Below, in pieces: positions 46,629 through 56,635 of a stretch of 64,000 nucleotides of DNA. Origin of the DNA: Candidatus Wallbacteria bacterium. GTDB taxonomy: Bacteria; Muiribacteriota; JAQTZZ01. Where the stretch lies: the NCBI GenBank assembly GCA_028687545.1, contig JAQTZZ010000010.1, positions 1 to 64,000 on the forward strand. The letters run 5' to 3'. The notes below the pieces were generated by a model. The model was not told the origin of the DNA. It worked only from the letters and a program-made list of their open reading frames with translations, and searched no databases. The position numbers and the translations under genes are program-made. Within the stretch, counting starts at the first letter, position 1. Each line of letters starts with the position of its first letter.

Positions 46629-48335
46629 ATGAACAAACTGATAGAATGCGTTCCTAATTTCAGCGAAGGCCGCGACAGCCGCAAGATCAAGCTGATCACT
46701 GACGCCATCGAGGCAGTATCTGGAGTCAAGCTGATGGACGTGGATATGGGAGCAGCCACAAACAGGACGGTCGTGACAATTGCCGGACCACCGGAAGCTG
46801 TGCTGGAAGCTTCTTTCCAGGGCATCAAAAAGGCTTCTGAAGTAATTGACATGAGAGGTCACCAGGGAGCCCATGCCAGACAGGGAGCCACTGACGTCTG
46901 CCCGTTCATTCCAATTTCAGGGCTGGATTTTACTGAATGCATCGAGCTTTCCAGGAAGCTTGCCGAAAGAGTAGGCCGGGAACTGGAAATCCCTGTGTAT
47001 CTTTACGGAATGTCCGCCACCAGGCCGGAACGGGAAAAACTTCCGGATATCAGAAAAGGCGAATATGAAGCCCTGGAAGAGAAGCTCACAAAACCTGAAT
47101 GGAAACCTGATTATGGCCCAGCAAAATTCAATGCCAGAGCTGGAGCCACTGTAATCGGAGTGCGGAAATTCCTGATCGCCTATAACGTGAATCTGAATAC
47201 CACCAGAAAACAGATCGCCAGCGAGATCGGCAGCATCATCAGGGAATCCGGCAAGGCGGCCAAGGATGACGCAGGAGGCAAGATCAAGGATGCTGAAGGG
47301 AAAGCAGTCAAAAAGCCCGGACTGCTGAAAAACGTGCAGGCCACAGGCTGGTATATCGACGAGTATAAAAGAGCCCAGGTGACGATCAACATCATGGATC
47401 ACGTTGAAACCCCACTGCACATCGTCTATGAAACTGTAAAGGAACAGGCCGAGAAACTCGGTGCCAGGGTGACTGGCAGCGAACTGGTGGGGCTGATTCC
47501 CAAAGACGCCATGCTGGCTGCAGGCCGCTTCTACCTGGACAAGATGGGCCTGACCAGGGCTCTGCCCGAGAAAGAGGTCATCCGCACTGCTGTTTTATCC
47601 ATGGGACTGGCCGAGCTGCAGCCTTTCGACATCGACAAAAAAATTATTGAATACCATTTCAGCGCGAAAGGGCTTAAGGATCTGAAACTTACCGAATTTG
47701 CGGATGAACTGGCCGGAGAGTCCCCGGCCCCTGGCGGAGGTTCTGTAGCCGCACTGCTGGGTAGTCTCTCCGCAGCGCTCACTTCCATGGTTACAAATCT
47801 CACCTATTATAAGAAAGATTATCAGGAATTCCAGAAGCTGATGGGAGATGTCGGTGAGAAAGCCCAGCAGTTGAAACAGGAACTTCTCGAAGCAGTGGAT
47901 GAGGACACTCGCGCCTTTAACCAGATGGCTGCGGCAGGGAAGCTGCCCAAAAATACCGACGAGGAGAAAGCAGCAAGGGCTGAGGCCCTGGAAGAAGCCA
48001 ATAAATACGGCATGACTGTTCCTTGCCAGACCATGGTCAAGTCGCTGGATGCGCTGAGGCTGGTGAGGGAAGTTGCGTTCCATGGGAACAAGAACACCAT
48101 CTCTGATGCCGGAGTGGCTAATCTGTGCGCAATGGCCGGAATCACCGGCGCCTGGTATAACGTCAGGATAAACTCCCCATCAGTAAAGGACAGTGAATTC
48201 GTCTCTGAGATGCTGATAAAATGCGCTAAAATTGTCTCTGAAGCCGAGAAACTGAGCTCTGAAATCCGGACGCAGGTGGAAATGGAGCTACCGGGAAGAG
48301 TGACACCAGCCTCATCCTGCCCTGGATGCCCTTAA
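46629..48335 (+). CDS. Bifunctional glutamate formiminotransferase/formimino-THF cyclodeaminase
   Basis: The product has 568 residues from the ATG at 46629 (GGGGGAGAG upstream). The formiminotransferase part (1-330) starts LIECVPNFSEGRD and has RGHQGAHARQGATDVCPFIP with the catalytic His, and TGSELVGLIPKDAM. The cyclodeaminase part (365-560) has ESPAPGGGSVAALLGSL and AFHGNKNTISDAGVA. The fusion, as in animal FTCD, channels formimino groups from formiminoglutamate to methenyl-THF, releasing ammonia. No other histidine-degradation genes are adjacent. The last 110 bases overlap the convergent cyclase gene. Confidence 0.96.
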   Translation: MNKLIECVPNFSEGRDSRKIKLITDAIEAVSGVKLMDVDMGAATNRTVVTIAGPPEAVLEASFQGIKKASEVIDMRGHQGAHARQGATDVCPFIPISGLDFTECIELSRKLAERVGRELEIPVYLYGMSATRPEREKLPDIRKGEYEALEEKLTKPEWKPDYGPAKFNARAGATVIGVRKFLIAYNVNLNTTRKQIASEIGSIIRESGKAAKDDAGGKIKDAEGKAVKKPGLLKNVQATGWYIDEYKRAQVTINIMDHVETPLHIVYETVKEQAEKLGARVTGSELVGLIPKDAMLAAGRFYLDKMGLTRALPEKEVIRTAVLSMGLAELQPFDIDKKIIEYHFSAKGLKDLKLTEFADELAGESPAPGGGSVAALLGSLSAALTSMVTNLTYYKKDYQEFQKLMGDVGEKAQQLKQELLEAVDEDTRAFNQMAAAGKLPKNTDEEKAARAEALEEANKYGMTVPCQTMVKSLDALRLVREVAFHGNKNTISDAGVANLCAMAGITGAWYNVRINSPSVKDSEFVSEMLIKCAKIVSEAEKLSSEIRTQVEMELPGRVTPASSCPGCP

Positions 48336-49650
48336 GGTTTGCATAGCGCCTGCAAAGCTTCCCCGGCAGAGTTGTCAGAAATCTTTTCACTGCTTTTTCC
48401 GAACTGACCTGCTCAGTCATCAGTATCTCACCGGCTGAACTGTGCCCCTGCACACGGGATGCAATGTTTACTGTCCTGCCGAAATAGTCCAGATTCCGGT
48501 TGGACGTCACTGCAATGGTCGGGCCTCTGTGCAGGCCTATTTTAACACGGATATCAGCCCCGGATGTTTCGAACACCTCCTGGATCGCGACCGCTGCCCT
48601 GACCGCGTTCAGATTGACGGGAAAAGCAGCCATCACTGCGTCCCCAATGGTTTTGACGATCCCGCCTTCCAGAGCTTTGATGATCCCGGTCATCCGGGAG
48701 AAATGTTCCTTGACCAGCGTAAATGCCCGGCTATCGCCTTTAGCCTCGTACATTCCTGTGGAACCCTTGATGTCAGTAAAAAGGAAGGTCAGGCTCCTGA
48801 TGGCGAAAGAAGTGTCAGGGGAGAGAAATTCACCGGCAAAGAGATCTCTGAAATCCTGCTGTGCTGAAACATAAGCAGCGCTCACCCAGTTATCCCATTG
48901 CCTGTCTTTAATTAAAATGAATCCGTCCAGGGCAGGCAACCTGTTCTCGATCAAGATTTTCGCTTTTCCACTGTAAAATTCATCGCCTTCCAGACTGATC
49001 GTGCTGTCCTCCCTGACAGTGACCAGAAGTTTCTGGTCAGCACGACGCTGTCCGGAAACTCTGATGGTCTTCTTTCCTTCCATTTTTCCAGGAATGTAAA
49101 TAAAGTACGAACCTGATGTAAGTTCTATTTCGCGCTCATACGATTTGTCTGGATAGATGCAGATCCCGATCTCAGATGCTCTGTTTTCCCTGGTTTCCAT
49201 CTCGCTCATTAATTTCAGTTTTTCCCACATGTCCCGCTCATGCCATTCAGGGTAGCTTACCTTGCGGACGTCAGGGTTCACTGTGAAGGTGACCTCCACC
49301 TGGGATTCGAAATCGAGTTCCCAGTCGATCTCGCAGAGATCGCAGTGCGCGGTGCGGGTCAGACCCATCAGATGCTTGTGATATACGGGGACTCCTGTGC
49401 AGGAGGGGCAGTGGATGTCCCAGTTCAGATCAAAGATCCCGAGTCTGGTGGCAAAAAGCAGCGCCCTGAGCATCTGTACCCGTTCGATGCCGTTCTGGTC
49501 AGCCATTCTAAACGGATTGACCTTGTAGCAATCCATGTCTGATCCGGTTGTAACCAGATTTCTTACGGCGGCAAGCGCGGCAGTACTGCAGTCCGAAGTG
49601 GATAGTGTGTTTAGTTTCTCTTTTGATTCCCTGGAAAGAATGATTTTCAT
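48226..49650 (-). CDS. Class III adenylate/guanylate cyclase with N-terminal zinc-ribbon region
   Basis: The product has 474 residues. The N-terminal 280 residues resemble the DUF5939-type region, including CPSCTG...CDLCEIDW, a possible zinc site, and a beta-rich segment. The catalytic domain (about 285-450) has FLFTDIKGSTGMYEA with the first metal Asp, GGIVKTIGDAVMAAF with the second, VKIGLHRG, and FGRTVNIASRVQ. It makes cyclic nucleotide; ATP or GTP preference cannot be read safely. There is no membrane segment. The last 36 codons lie inside the 3' end of the convergent FTCD gene and may extend past the usual end of the domain. Confidence 0.88.
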   Translation of the reverse strand: MKIILSRESKEKLNTLSTSDCSTAALAAVRNLVTTGSDMDCYKVNPFRMADQNGIERVQMLRALLFATRLGIFDLNWDIHCPSCTGVPVYHKHLMGLTRTAHCDLCEIDWELDFESQVEVTFTVNPDVRKVSYPEWHERDMWEKLKLMSEMETRENRASEIGICIYPDKSYEREIELTSGSYFIYIPGKMEGKKTIRVSGQRRADQKLLVTVREDSTISLEGDEFYSGKAKILIENRLPALDGFILIKDRQWDNWVSAAYVSAQQDFRDLFAGEFLSPDTSFAIRSLTFLFTDIKGSTGMYEAKGDSRAFTLVKEHFSRMTGIIKALEGGIVKTIGDAVMAAFPVNLNAVRAAVAIQEVFETSGADIRVKIGLHRGPTIAVTSNRNLDYFGRTVNIASRVQGHSSAGEILMTEQVSSEKAVKRFLTTLPGKLCRRYANLKGIQGRMRLVSLFPVAPFPPASGFQSSVSRLQRQF

Positions 49651-49821
49651 AAATCCATACTACTGAAAATCTCCATTAAACACCAGCTCCTTTTGTAGCC
49701 AACACATCTCAGTTCATTCCTTGAAAACAGCAGCTTTTTTGGATAGGATAAAAAGGAAGGCACTGCTGAGAGCCAGACAATAAATAAATTCCCCGGTTGA
49801 TGCATTGTCAGGAGGAGGCAT

Positions 49822-51018
49822 ATGAGCGGATGGATGGAAATGGATGCAGACAGGATTTACGAACTAGCCAGGGAAAGGGTGAGGGCTCTCAACCTCAAAA
49901 TCAAGGGGCTGATGCCACCTGCTGACGCCGATCTTTCCAAGCCTCCAGCCGTTAACATCCTCAGGGATGAGATGCATGGCAGAATTGTCAGGCGGGCGGT
50001 GATCACGCTCACTTCAAGGGGCTGCGAATGGGCGCACAGCGAAAAGGGCTCCGGCGGCTGCACCATGTGCGGGCATTATCTGGGAACTACGCGCGGCAGG
50101 AAACCGGACCCTTACGAACATGCCGAACAGTTCCGCAAGCAATTCGAATCACTTGATCATAATGAAATTGAGTGGCTGTGTCTGTATAACTCTGGTAACT
50201 TCCTCAACCCGGAGGAAGTGGACCCTCTCACCAGGGGAAAGATTTACGACCTGATCGCAGACTATCCCAACATCAGGCGCCTGACTATCGAAACCAGACC
50301 TGAATTTGTAAATGAGCTCGTGCTGCGCGAACTCAACCAGTATCTTGGCCAGATCGAAGTGGAAATCGGGATCGGGATCGAAACAACCAGCGACCTGGTT
50401 CGCGATCTTTGCATCAACAAAGGCTATGGGTACAAGGAATTCAGCGCAGCTGTCGACCTCATCAACTCATATCATCTCAAACCTCTGGCATATGCGCTGA
50501 TGAAGCCGGCCTTCATGACCGAATACGAAGCCATCTTGAATACGCTCAGTGCCGTGGCGCACGCCTTTGAATCCGGCGTCAAGGTGGTTTCAATCGAAGC
50601 CGGTTCCATCCAGGATTACACTCTGCTGGATTATCTTTACAAAGGCGGCCAGTATGAACCGCCCATGATCTGGTCTGTGATCGAGGTTGTCAGGATGATC
50701 AACAGCATTGTAACAATGGGAGATTCGGCACTTCAACACCCAAATACACCGGAACTGAGGATCGGGGGTTATGTGTTTTTCCCAGTCCCCCTTAAATTTT
50801 CCCAGAACTGCGGGAAATGCAACCAGCGGGCCATGGACCTGATCGAACAGTTCAACCTCACGAATGACATCAAAGTTTTTGAAAGCTACAGCTGCGACTG
50901 CCGCGAAGTCTGGATCACCAGGCTCAGGGACCGCAAGCCCCCTTATCCGGTGCGCATAAACAGCACCCTTGACGAACTGGAACACAGAAACCTGCTCGCT
51001 GAATTCATGGGGAAGTAA
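49822..51018 (+). CDS. RaSEA-like (TIGR01210-type) radical SAM protein
   Basis: The product has 398 residues with an AGGAGGAGG ribosome site. The cluster-binding motif is SRGCEW...GGCTMCGHYLG, with three Cys (C-x12-C-x2-C). This wide spacing is typical of the archaeosine-synthase beta (RaSEA)/Elp3-like branch. Downstream are LYNSGNFLNPEEV, IETRPEFV and VEIGIGIETTSD, as in Elp3-type barrels. C-terminal Cys residues (NCGKCNQRA, YSCDCREVW) may bind a second metal. Archaeosine is an archaeal tRNA modification; the bacterial role is not established. It stands as a single gene. Confidence 0.85.
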   Translation: MSGWMEMDADRIYELARERVRALNLKIKGLMPPADADLSKPPAVNILRDEMHGRIVRRAVITLTSRGCEWAHSEKGSGGCTMCGHYLGTTRGRKPDPYEHAEQFRKQFESLDHNEIEWLCLYNSGNFLNPEEVDPLTRGKIYDLIADYPNIRRLTIETRPEFVNELVLRELNQYLGQIEVEIGIGIETTSDLVRDLCINKGYGYKEFSAAVDLINSYHLKPLAYALMKPAFMTEYEAILNTLSAVAHAFESGVKVVSIEAGSIQDYTLLDYLYKGGQYEPPMIWSVIEVVRMINSIVTMGDSALQHPNTPELRIGGYVFFPVPLKFSQNCGKCNQRAMDLIEQFNLTNDIKVFESYSCDCREVWITRLRDRKPPYPVRINSTLDELEHRNLLAEFMGK

Positions 51019-51147
51019 AACTTTTCAGAGAATGCAACTCTTCCCAACATTTTGATGCTTTCTGATGCGATTTTAAACTATCACGTCTTCCTTTGCGGAT
51101 CTATCATTCCATTGCAGTATCTTGAATGAAGAGCACAAGGAGGAGAA

Positions 51148-52755
51148 GTGAGTAAGTTGAAATTGTCCGTGTTACTGTTCCTTGCAGTGAGTCTTTCGGT
51201 CTATGCGTTCCAGTCAGATGGCACCGGGATTCTGCTGAGAAATCTGCAGGAAAAAGATACTCTTACCCTGCAGAGTTTCCAGAAAGATTTTGCGGTATTC
51301 GGAAAAGCAGACCCTGGCTTTGAAGTCACCTGGAATGAAACCCGGGCTGTACCGTCTTCTGTCACCGGAAAATTTCTCAACTGCGACAGCGGTGACCTGA
51401 TGAAACTATACAGCGCAGCCCTGCCGGATAACCTGATTCTGACCCGGGCAAGGAGCGGGAGCGGACATGAAGTGTTCGAATATGTTTTCAACGGGATCCG
51501 GGTTTTCCCGGGTGTATTGACATATACGACAGGAGCCGGCGGATTCATGCTGGCTGGATCTTTCATCCACAATGTGGAGGTCAGGAACAGCTTCAGATAC
51601 GATAAAGTATCCTGTGAGAAGATCGCCATGGAATATCTGAATCTACAGTCCAAAAGGATGGACACGCAATCAGAGAAGGTCTATTTTGACACAAACAATG
51701 GATTGAAATCAGCTTATCTTTTTACGATAGGCGCAGCCCAGCCGCTTGGCGATTTCCAGATCGTGGTGGAAGATGAACAAGGAGAAGTCGTCTACTGCGA
51801 CAATCTGATGCAGTTTTTTGAGGGCAGGGGTTCCATCTACATGACCAATCCGATCAAATGCGGCGTGACTGTAGAAAAATTCATAGACATCAAAGACAGC
51901 GGCTTTCTGAGGGGCAGCTGGGTGAAGATCGAGAACGGCAACAGCTCGGCATCAGCCGCTAACTCCCCTTCCAACGAATTCGTCTATGACACGACTGAGA
52001 CTCATTTTGACGAAGCAATGGTCTATTTCCACCTGAACCGCATCCACAACTATTACAGGGACACTTTCAATTACCACGGCATGGACAGACAGGTCAGAGC
52101 CATAGTGCATTACGGCACTAATTACGACAATGCCTTCTTTTCACCCCTGGGCGGTTACTTCGGCTTCGGCGACGGGAACAAACTAAACGACCTGTCCAGG
52201 GAATCAGCCATCGCCTATCATGAATATACGCATTCAGTCACCTCCGACATTACAGGGATGGGCAATTCAGGTGAAGCAGGCGGAATGAACGAGGGATTCT
52301 CCGATTATTTCGGTGACACCCTCGACAATGACCCTGACGTCGGCGAGTGGGCCTGCGCGAAGATGGGCAAACCTTATTTGAGATCCTGCAAGAACAATAC
52401 CCACTACCCTGAGGACATTCAGAATGAATGCCACAAAGACTCTCTGATGTGGTCAGCTCCTCTGTGGGAAATGAGGGAAGCCTTCGGAGCATCGGTCGCA
52501 GACGCTCTGATCCATTACAGCCGATTCCACCTCAACAGTCAGTCCAATTTCGCGGACGGTCTGAAAGCCATTCTCATGACCGATGACGAGAAATTCGGCG
52601 GATTGCATAAAAACCAGATTCTGAAGATCTTCGCTGCCCGCGGCATCATGCAGAACTCCAAAACCTTCAGTGACAGGCTGAGGGAAAAAGAAATGGTCAG
52701 GAGAATATACGGCGGAACCGCAATGACCGGCGAAGCAGATACAAGCCAATCCTAA
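51148..52755 (+). CDS. Secreted thermolysin-like (M4/M36-type) metalloprotease
   Basis: The product has 535 residues with a GTG start at AAGGAGGAGAA. A signal peptide (KLKLSVLLFLAVSLSVYAF) is followed by an FTP/PepSY-like propeptide (about 25-225). The catalytic domain carries YHEYTHSVTSD (HExxH) and GGMNEGFSDYFG with the third ligand Glu, 25 or so residues later. The C-terminal helical subdomain (MWSAPLWEMREAFG, ALIHYSRFHL) is also present. The protein is probably secreted and self-processed. It overlaps the convergent pentapeptide gene by 4 bases. Confidence 0.93.
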   Translation: MSKLKLSVLLFLAVSLSVYAFQSDGTGILLRNLQEKDTLTLQSFQKDFAVFGKADPGFEVTWNETRAVPSSVTGKFLNCDSGDLMKLYSAALPDNLILTRARSGSGHEVFEYVFNGIRVFPGVLTYTTGAGGFMLAGSFIHNVEVRNSFRYDKVSCEKIAMEYLNLQSKRMDTQSEKVYFDTNNGLKSAYLFTIGAAQPLGDFQIVVEDEQGEVVYCDNLMQFFEGRGSIYMTNPIKCGVTVEKFIDIKDSGFLRGSWVKIENGNSSASAANSPSNEFVYDTTETHFDEAMVYFHLNRIHNYYRDTFNYHGMDRQVRAIVHYGTNYDNAFFSPLGGYFGFGDGNKLNDLSRESAIAYHEYTHSVTSDITGMGNSGEAGGMNEGFSDYFGDTLDNDPDVGEWACAKMGKPYLRSCKNNTHYPEDIQNECHKDSLMWSAPLWEMREAFGASVADALIHYSRFHLNSQSNFADGLKAILMTDDEKFGGLHKNQILKIFAARGIMQNSKTFSDRLREKEMVRRIYGGTAMTGEADTSQS

Positions 52756-53330
52756 CTCAGGTCAATCTCCAGATGCTTCAATAAAGACACAGCTTCTGGA
52801 AGGGAGAATCTGGCTTTTGTGATCCTGCTTTTTGTGGGATCAATGGCATAACCTGCAGCCTGCCTGAAATCGGAGAATGAGAGATCTGCCGAATCCATGA
52901 TGCAGTCTCTGAATTCAGAATTCCTGAAACTGGCATGCCTGAGATTTGATTTGAAAAAATCTGTTTCCAAGATGCTGCATGATTCGAACTTGGCATTTTC
53001 GAGATCCAGGTCCGAGAATCCGCAATTGGAGATCGAACATTTCTCGAAGGAAACGGACAGGAAAAGCTGCTGGCAGTTCCGGAAATCAATGCCCTGCACC
53101 CTGCAATCCGTGAATTTCACCCCCTGCAGTCGCGTTGAATGGAGTTTGGTCACCGTGAAATCGCAGTTTTGGAAGGTGCAGGTTATGAAAATGGCATCAG
53201 ACAGGTCAGCATTCATGAAGCCCGAATTCCGGAAATCGCAGTTTTCAAAGGTTTTTCCGGCAAAATTCTCTTTCACACCGGCTAATTCCTCAAATTGTGC
53301 GGACTGGTAATCGGTTTTTGTCAGCTTCAT
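52752..53330 (-). CDS. Pentapeptide-repeat protein
   Basis: The product has 192 residues from the ATG at 53330 (GGAGAGAG upstream). Pentapeptide A(D/N)LxF-type repeats run through it: FENCDFRNSGFMNADLSDAIF, TFQNCDF, LDLENAKFESCSI and MDSADLSFSDF. They predict a right-handed quadrilateral beta-helix. The C-terminal 40 residues are outside the repeat. It has no signal peptide. Some relatives mimic DNA and inhibit gyrase (Qnr, MfpA), but nothing here shows that; the function is unknown. Confidence 0.88.
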   Translation of the reverse strand: MKLTKTDYQSAQFEELAGVKENFAGKTFENCDFRNSGFMNADLSDAIFITCTFQNCDFTVTKLHSTRLQGVKFTDCRVQGIDFRNCQQLFLSVSFEKCSISNCGFSDLDLENAKFESCSILETDFFKSNLRHASFRNSEFRDCIMDSADLSFSDFRQAAGYAIDPTKSRITKARFSLPEAVSLLKHLEIDLS

Positions 53331-53421
53331 CTCTCTCCAAACTCCTGTTCCTGGTTTATTTAAAACCACAGGTTCTGATAGAATCATACCATAGACAGCT
53401 TCTGCAAATGGAGTATTTTAA

Positions 53422-55797
53422 ATGAATTTATTGCCTTCTTGTCTGCTCATACTTATTATATCCTGCTTCCGGGTTTATGCCGCTGCACCAGTCGAAGCTG
53501 TGCTTTCACCCTTAACTGAACTTTCGCAGACTTCTGAATCGGCAGCTGATAAAACTCGTGTTTTTTCAGTTCTTTCCGCAGCAATCCTGGAAAAAGACGA
53601 CAAACGGTTCTGCTCTCTTTTTCAAGCGGAACTGATCCCTGACTTGCCCTTACCGCTGATTGCAAAACTTGCCGCAGAAGCCGCTGATACCGGCACAGTC
53701 ACGGTTCTTGGACTTCTGCTCGATGCAGCCTCAGATACACTGGAAGTGGACAAAGCAGCCTACCGCGCAGGTGCAGCGGCAAAACGCACTGAGATACTGA
53801 AATACCTTCTGAACAGGCCGAACTTTCCGGCAATGGATTTTGACCGGGAGAAGGATCAGAAACTATACTGGCTGCTCCGCGAATCAGGGGACGAGGAACT
53901 GCTCAGGCTGATGCTGGGAAAAGGGAATGTGCAGTTGCATATCGACCTGGTGCCTGCAGTAAAAAGCGCAGCACTCGCAAGGGAAATCAAACTGGAAACC
54001 CTTGACAGGAGCAAGTATTCCCCAAGCCCGCTCGGCTTCACCAGAAGTCCTGCTGTCGCGCAATACCTGATCGACCAGGGGCATTCCCCGAATCATGGGG
54101 AAAGATTCGCGGACACCCCGCTGGCCATGACCTGCAGTGCGGACGTAGCCGAAACATTGCTCGTCAACGGAGCAAAATACAAATCCTCCCCAGAGCACAG
54201 CTTGTGGATTTCTCTTCTTCTGCCGCATGTGCGGTGCAAGGAAGTCGCAGAACTGCTGATCAGCAGAGGCTGCATATACGACCAGCCGGATATGGATGGT
54301 GCGTATGCGATCGACTATGCTACCCCTGCGGTCCTGACTGTTCTCCTGGAAAAAGGAGTATCGCCTAACATTACTGCGAAATCCGGAAACACTCCGCTTT
54401 TCTATCTTTCATATTCCGTAGATAAAGCCCGCATCCTGCTGGACCATGGTGCCGATCCCTTCGCGAGAACCGCAGTTTTTTCGAATGGCCTGCCTGTCGA
54501 CAAGAGCAAGGGACAGTTCGGACTGACTCTGCTGCATTGCGCAAACAGCGGCGAATTCGTAAAGTTGATGATCGAATCCGGACTTGATCCCAATGTCCGT
54601 GGCGGAGAACATAACGGAACTCCACTTCACTCAGCCGAGAGGCTGGACGTGATCATGGCCCTGGTCGAAGCAGGCGCAGACGTCAATGCCAGGGACGACC
54701 TCGGGCGTACACCTCTCTTTAACAGTTCGCTGTCTTCAGCTGGAATCAGTTACCTGCTGGAACATGGTGCAGACATCACAGCACTCGACAGTAAAGGACA
54801 CGGGATCCTGGAATTTCACCAGAACCCTGAAATGCAGGCACAGCTCAGAACAGCCGGAGCTGCCGGCAAAACCACCTCTCTGGAGAGGAACGGCAAGGTT
54901 GCGGAAGATCCTCTGCTGTTCAAAAAAATCCTGGATGAAGGCGGAGATATCCTGGCTCCTTTTGATTTCAGCAGTGAACAGGACGCATACCTGAAGACTT
55001 TCGACGGGCAGCTCCCGCTGCTGGCTCTGCTGGAGCGGGGACACCCAGGCGCTTCAGCGGAAACGGACGAACTGTACATCGGTCTGATCAGGGAATTCTT
55101 AGCCAAAGGCGGGGACCCGAAAATCAAAGACAGTTCAGGCCGCTCGATCCTGATGCTCTACCCCTGCCTTGAGGTCGCCCGGATGCTGGAAAAAAAGGGT
55201 TTTGATCCGAACCGGGAAATTGATGCATTGCTCTACAATGCCTTGATCGGGCCAGGCAATGCGGAATTCATCCGATATCTGCTCGACAAGGCAGGTCCGG
55301 ATGCAAAAAACACCACTTATGCGATCGATATGTCTGATGTCAAGAATGCCACTCCGCTGATGATCTGTCTGCCAGAATACGTGGATCTGCTTGTCAAGGC
55401 AGGGATCCCGGTCAATGCAATCGACAACCGCGGCTGTTCGGCCCTGCATGATGCGGCAGCAAATTCCCGGAACTCCAAGGGTACAGGCCTGGTCAAGGCT
55501 GTGAAACTGCTTTCAGCCGGTGCAGACCCCAGGCTGGCTGATAATGAGGGAAACACACCTCTGCATAAAGCTGCCGCAGCTTTCCTGCTCACCTGGGAAG
55601 AAAGTAATGATCTTGATTTGGAGAAGCCATGGTACAGCAAATATCTGGAATTTCTGGAGCTGCTCAGAAAAGCCGGCTGCCAGACCGGAGCGAAAAACAA
55701 GGCTGGTGATACGGCGCTCGACATTTTCAACAGGCATTGCAGGGAAAAAGGCCTGGCCGGGGAAAAGATCGATGAGATTGCCAGGCTGCTGCAATAA
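53422..55797 (+). CDS. Large secreted ankyrin-repeat protein
   Basis: The product has 791 residues, GGAG before the ATG and a signal peptide (MNLLPSCLLILIISCFRVYAA). Ankyrin repeats extend from about residue 90 to the end; clear ones are SGNTPLFYLSYSVDKARILL, NGTPLHSAERLDVIMALVEA, LGRTPLFNSSLSSAGISYLL, CSALHDAAANSRNSKG and EGNTPLHKAAAAFLL. Some are degenerate. Secreted ankyrin proteins usually bind other proteins in the periplasm; whether it is host-directed cannot be told. Confidence 0.9.
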   Translation: MNLLPSCLLILIISCFRVYAAAPVEAVLSPLTELSQTSESAADKTRVFSVLSAAILEKDDKRFCSLFQAELIPDLPLPLIAKLAAEAADTGTVTVLGLLLDAASDTLEVDKAAYRAGAAAKRTEILKYLLNRPNFPAMDFDREKDQKLYWLLRESGDEELLRLMLGKGNVQLHIDLVPAVKSAALAREIKLETLDRSKYSPSPLGFTRSPAVAQYLIDQGHSPNHGERFADTPLAMTCSADVAETLLVNGAKYKSSPEHSLWISLLLPHVRCKEVAELLISRGCIYDQPDMDGAYAIDYATPAVLTVLLEKGVSPNITAKSGNTPLFYLSYSVDKARILLDHGADPFARTAVFSNGLPVDKSKGQFGLTLLHCANSGEFVKLMIESGLDPNVRGGEHNGTPLHSAERLDVIMALVEAGADVNARDDLGRTPLFNSSLSSAGISYLLEHGADITALDSKGHGILEFHQNPEMQAQLRTAGAAGKTTSLERNGKVAEDPLLFKKILDEGGDILAPFDFSSEQDAYLKTFDGQLPLLALLERGHPGASAETDELYIGLIREFLAKGGDPKIKDSSGRSILMLYPCLEVARMLEKKGFDPNREIDALLYNALIGPGNAEFIRYLLDKAGPDAKNTTYAIDMSDVKNATPLMICLPEYVDLLVKAGIPVNAIDNRGCSALHDAAANSRNSKGTGLVKAVKLLSAGADPRLADNEGNTPLHKAAAAFLLTWEESNDLDLEKPWYSKYLEFLELLRKAGCQTGAKNKAGDTALDIFNRHCREKGLAGEKIDEIARLLQ

Positions 55798-55831
55798 AAA
55801 GATACTTAAAAGGGCAATGACTTTTTGAAAG

Positions 55832-56161
55832 TCAGTCTACTATGAACAGCTTTACTCCAGTTTCCGTGTATGAGCGGTGCGGCTCTGCGTTGTCTGCGAC
55901 CTGGTAGCTCATACCCGGTTTGAGAGTGAACCTGCGCCCGTCCTGCAGTTCGGTGTGCAGTTCGCCTTCGAGGCAGAAAAGTATGTGCCCTTTGGAGCAC
56001 CAGTGGTCCGCTTGATAGCCGGCAGTATACTCCACCATCCTGACGCGGATGTCCCCGAAGTTGCAGGAACGCCAATAGGCCATGCCCCGCTCTCCTTTGT
56101 GTTCAGTTCGCTCGATCTTTGACCAGTCCGTGACGCCAAACGGAATCTCCGACATCTTCAC
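55832..56161 (-). CDS. Cupin of the DHCW-motif type
   Basis: The product has 109 residues with a GTG start at 56161 (GAGGAGG upstream); the ATG two codons later is also possible. Cupin motif 1 reads YQADHWCSKGHILFCLEGEL, with the DHCW signature; motif 2 is GMSYQVADNAEPHRS. His and Cys residues could bind a metal. Enzymatic function is unknown. It is divergent from a second cupin gene at 56286, with a 124-base shared promoter region. Confidence 0.88.
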   Translation of the reverse strand: MKMSEIPFGVTDWSKIERTEHKGERGMAYWRSCNFGDIRVRMVEYTAGYQADHWCSKGHILFCLEGELHTELQDGRRFTLKPGMSYQVADNAEPHRSYTETGVKLFIVD

Positions 56162-56285
56162 AGGTGCCTCCTCTCAAAGGAAACCATGATTATTTTACAT
56201 CACTTGATCGGAATATAGAAAAATTAATTATTTGAGATTGTGCAAACCGTTGCTTCACGATTAGAATTACGTCATGGAGGACAGT

Positions 56286-56633
56286 ATGAAATATTTCCCC
56301 GAAGTAATCAGTCAATTGGCTCAGGCAGATGTCCCTCTTAAAGGCGTGTCCGCCCGTCTTTCCCAAGGAAATGGGCATCAGATCCTTTTCATGGAGTTCA
56401 GTGAGGATGCAGATCTGCCGGAGCACACTCATGAAAGCCAGTGGGGCGTCATCCTTGAAGGAAAATCAGACCTGGTCATCGACGGGGTGAAACATACCTT
56501 CTGCAAAGGAGACCGTTACTTCATCCCCTGCGGTGTGAAGCATTCCGGTAAGATCTATGCCGGGTATGCTGATGTCACTTTTTTCAACCAGGCTGATCGG
56601 TATCTGGTAAAAAAATCACTCAATAGCAGGTGA
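56286..56633 (+). CDS. Small cupin-fold protein
   Basis: The product has 115 residues from the ATG at 56286 (GGAGG 5 bases before). Cupin motif 1 is LPEHTHESQWGVILEG with HxH and a Glu-like acid further on. Motif 2 is GDRYFIPCGVKHSGKI. All four classical metal-ligand positions (His, His, Gln/Glu, His) can be proposed. It leads a small plus-strand group with the truncated YciI gene and the hydrolase. The substrate is unknown. Confidence 0.88.
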   Translation: MKYFPEVISQLAQADVPLKGVSARLSQGNGHQILFMEFSEDADLPEHTHESQWGVILEGKSDLVIDGVKHTFCKGDRYFIPCGVKHSGKIYAGYADVTFFNQADRYLVKKSLNSR

Positions 56634-56635
56634 AG

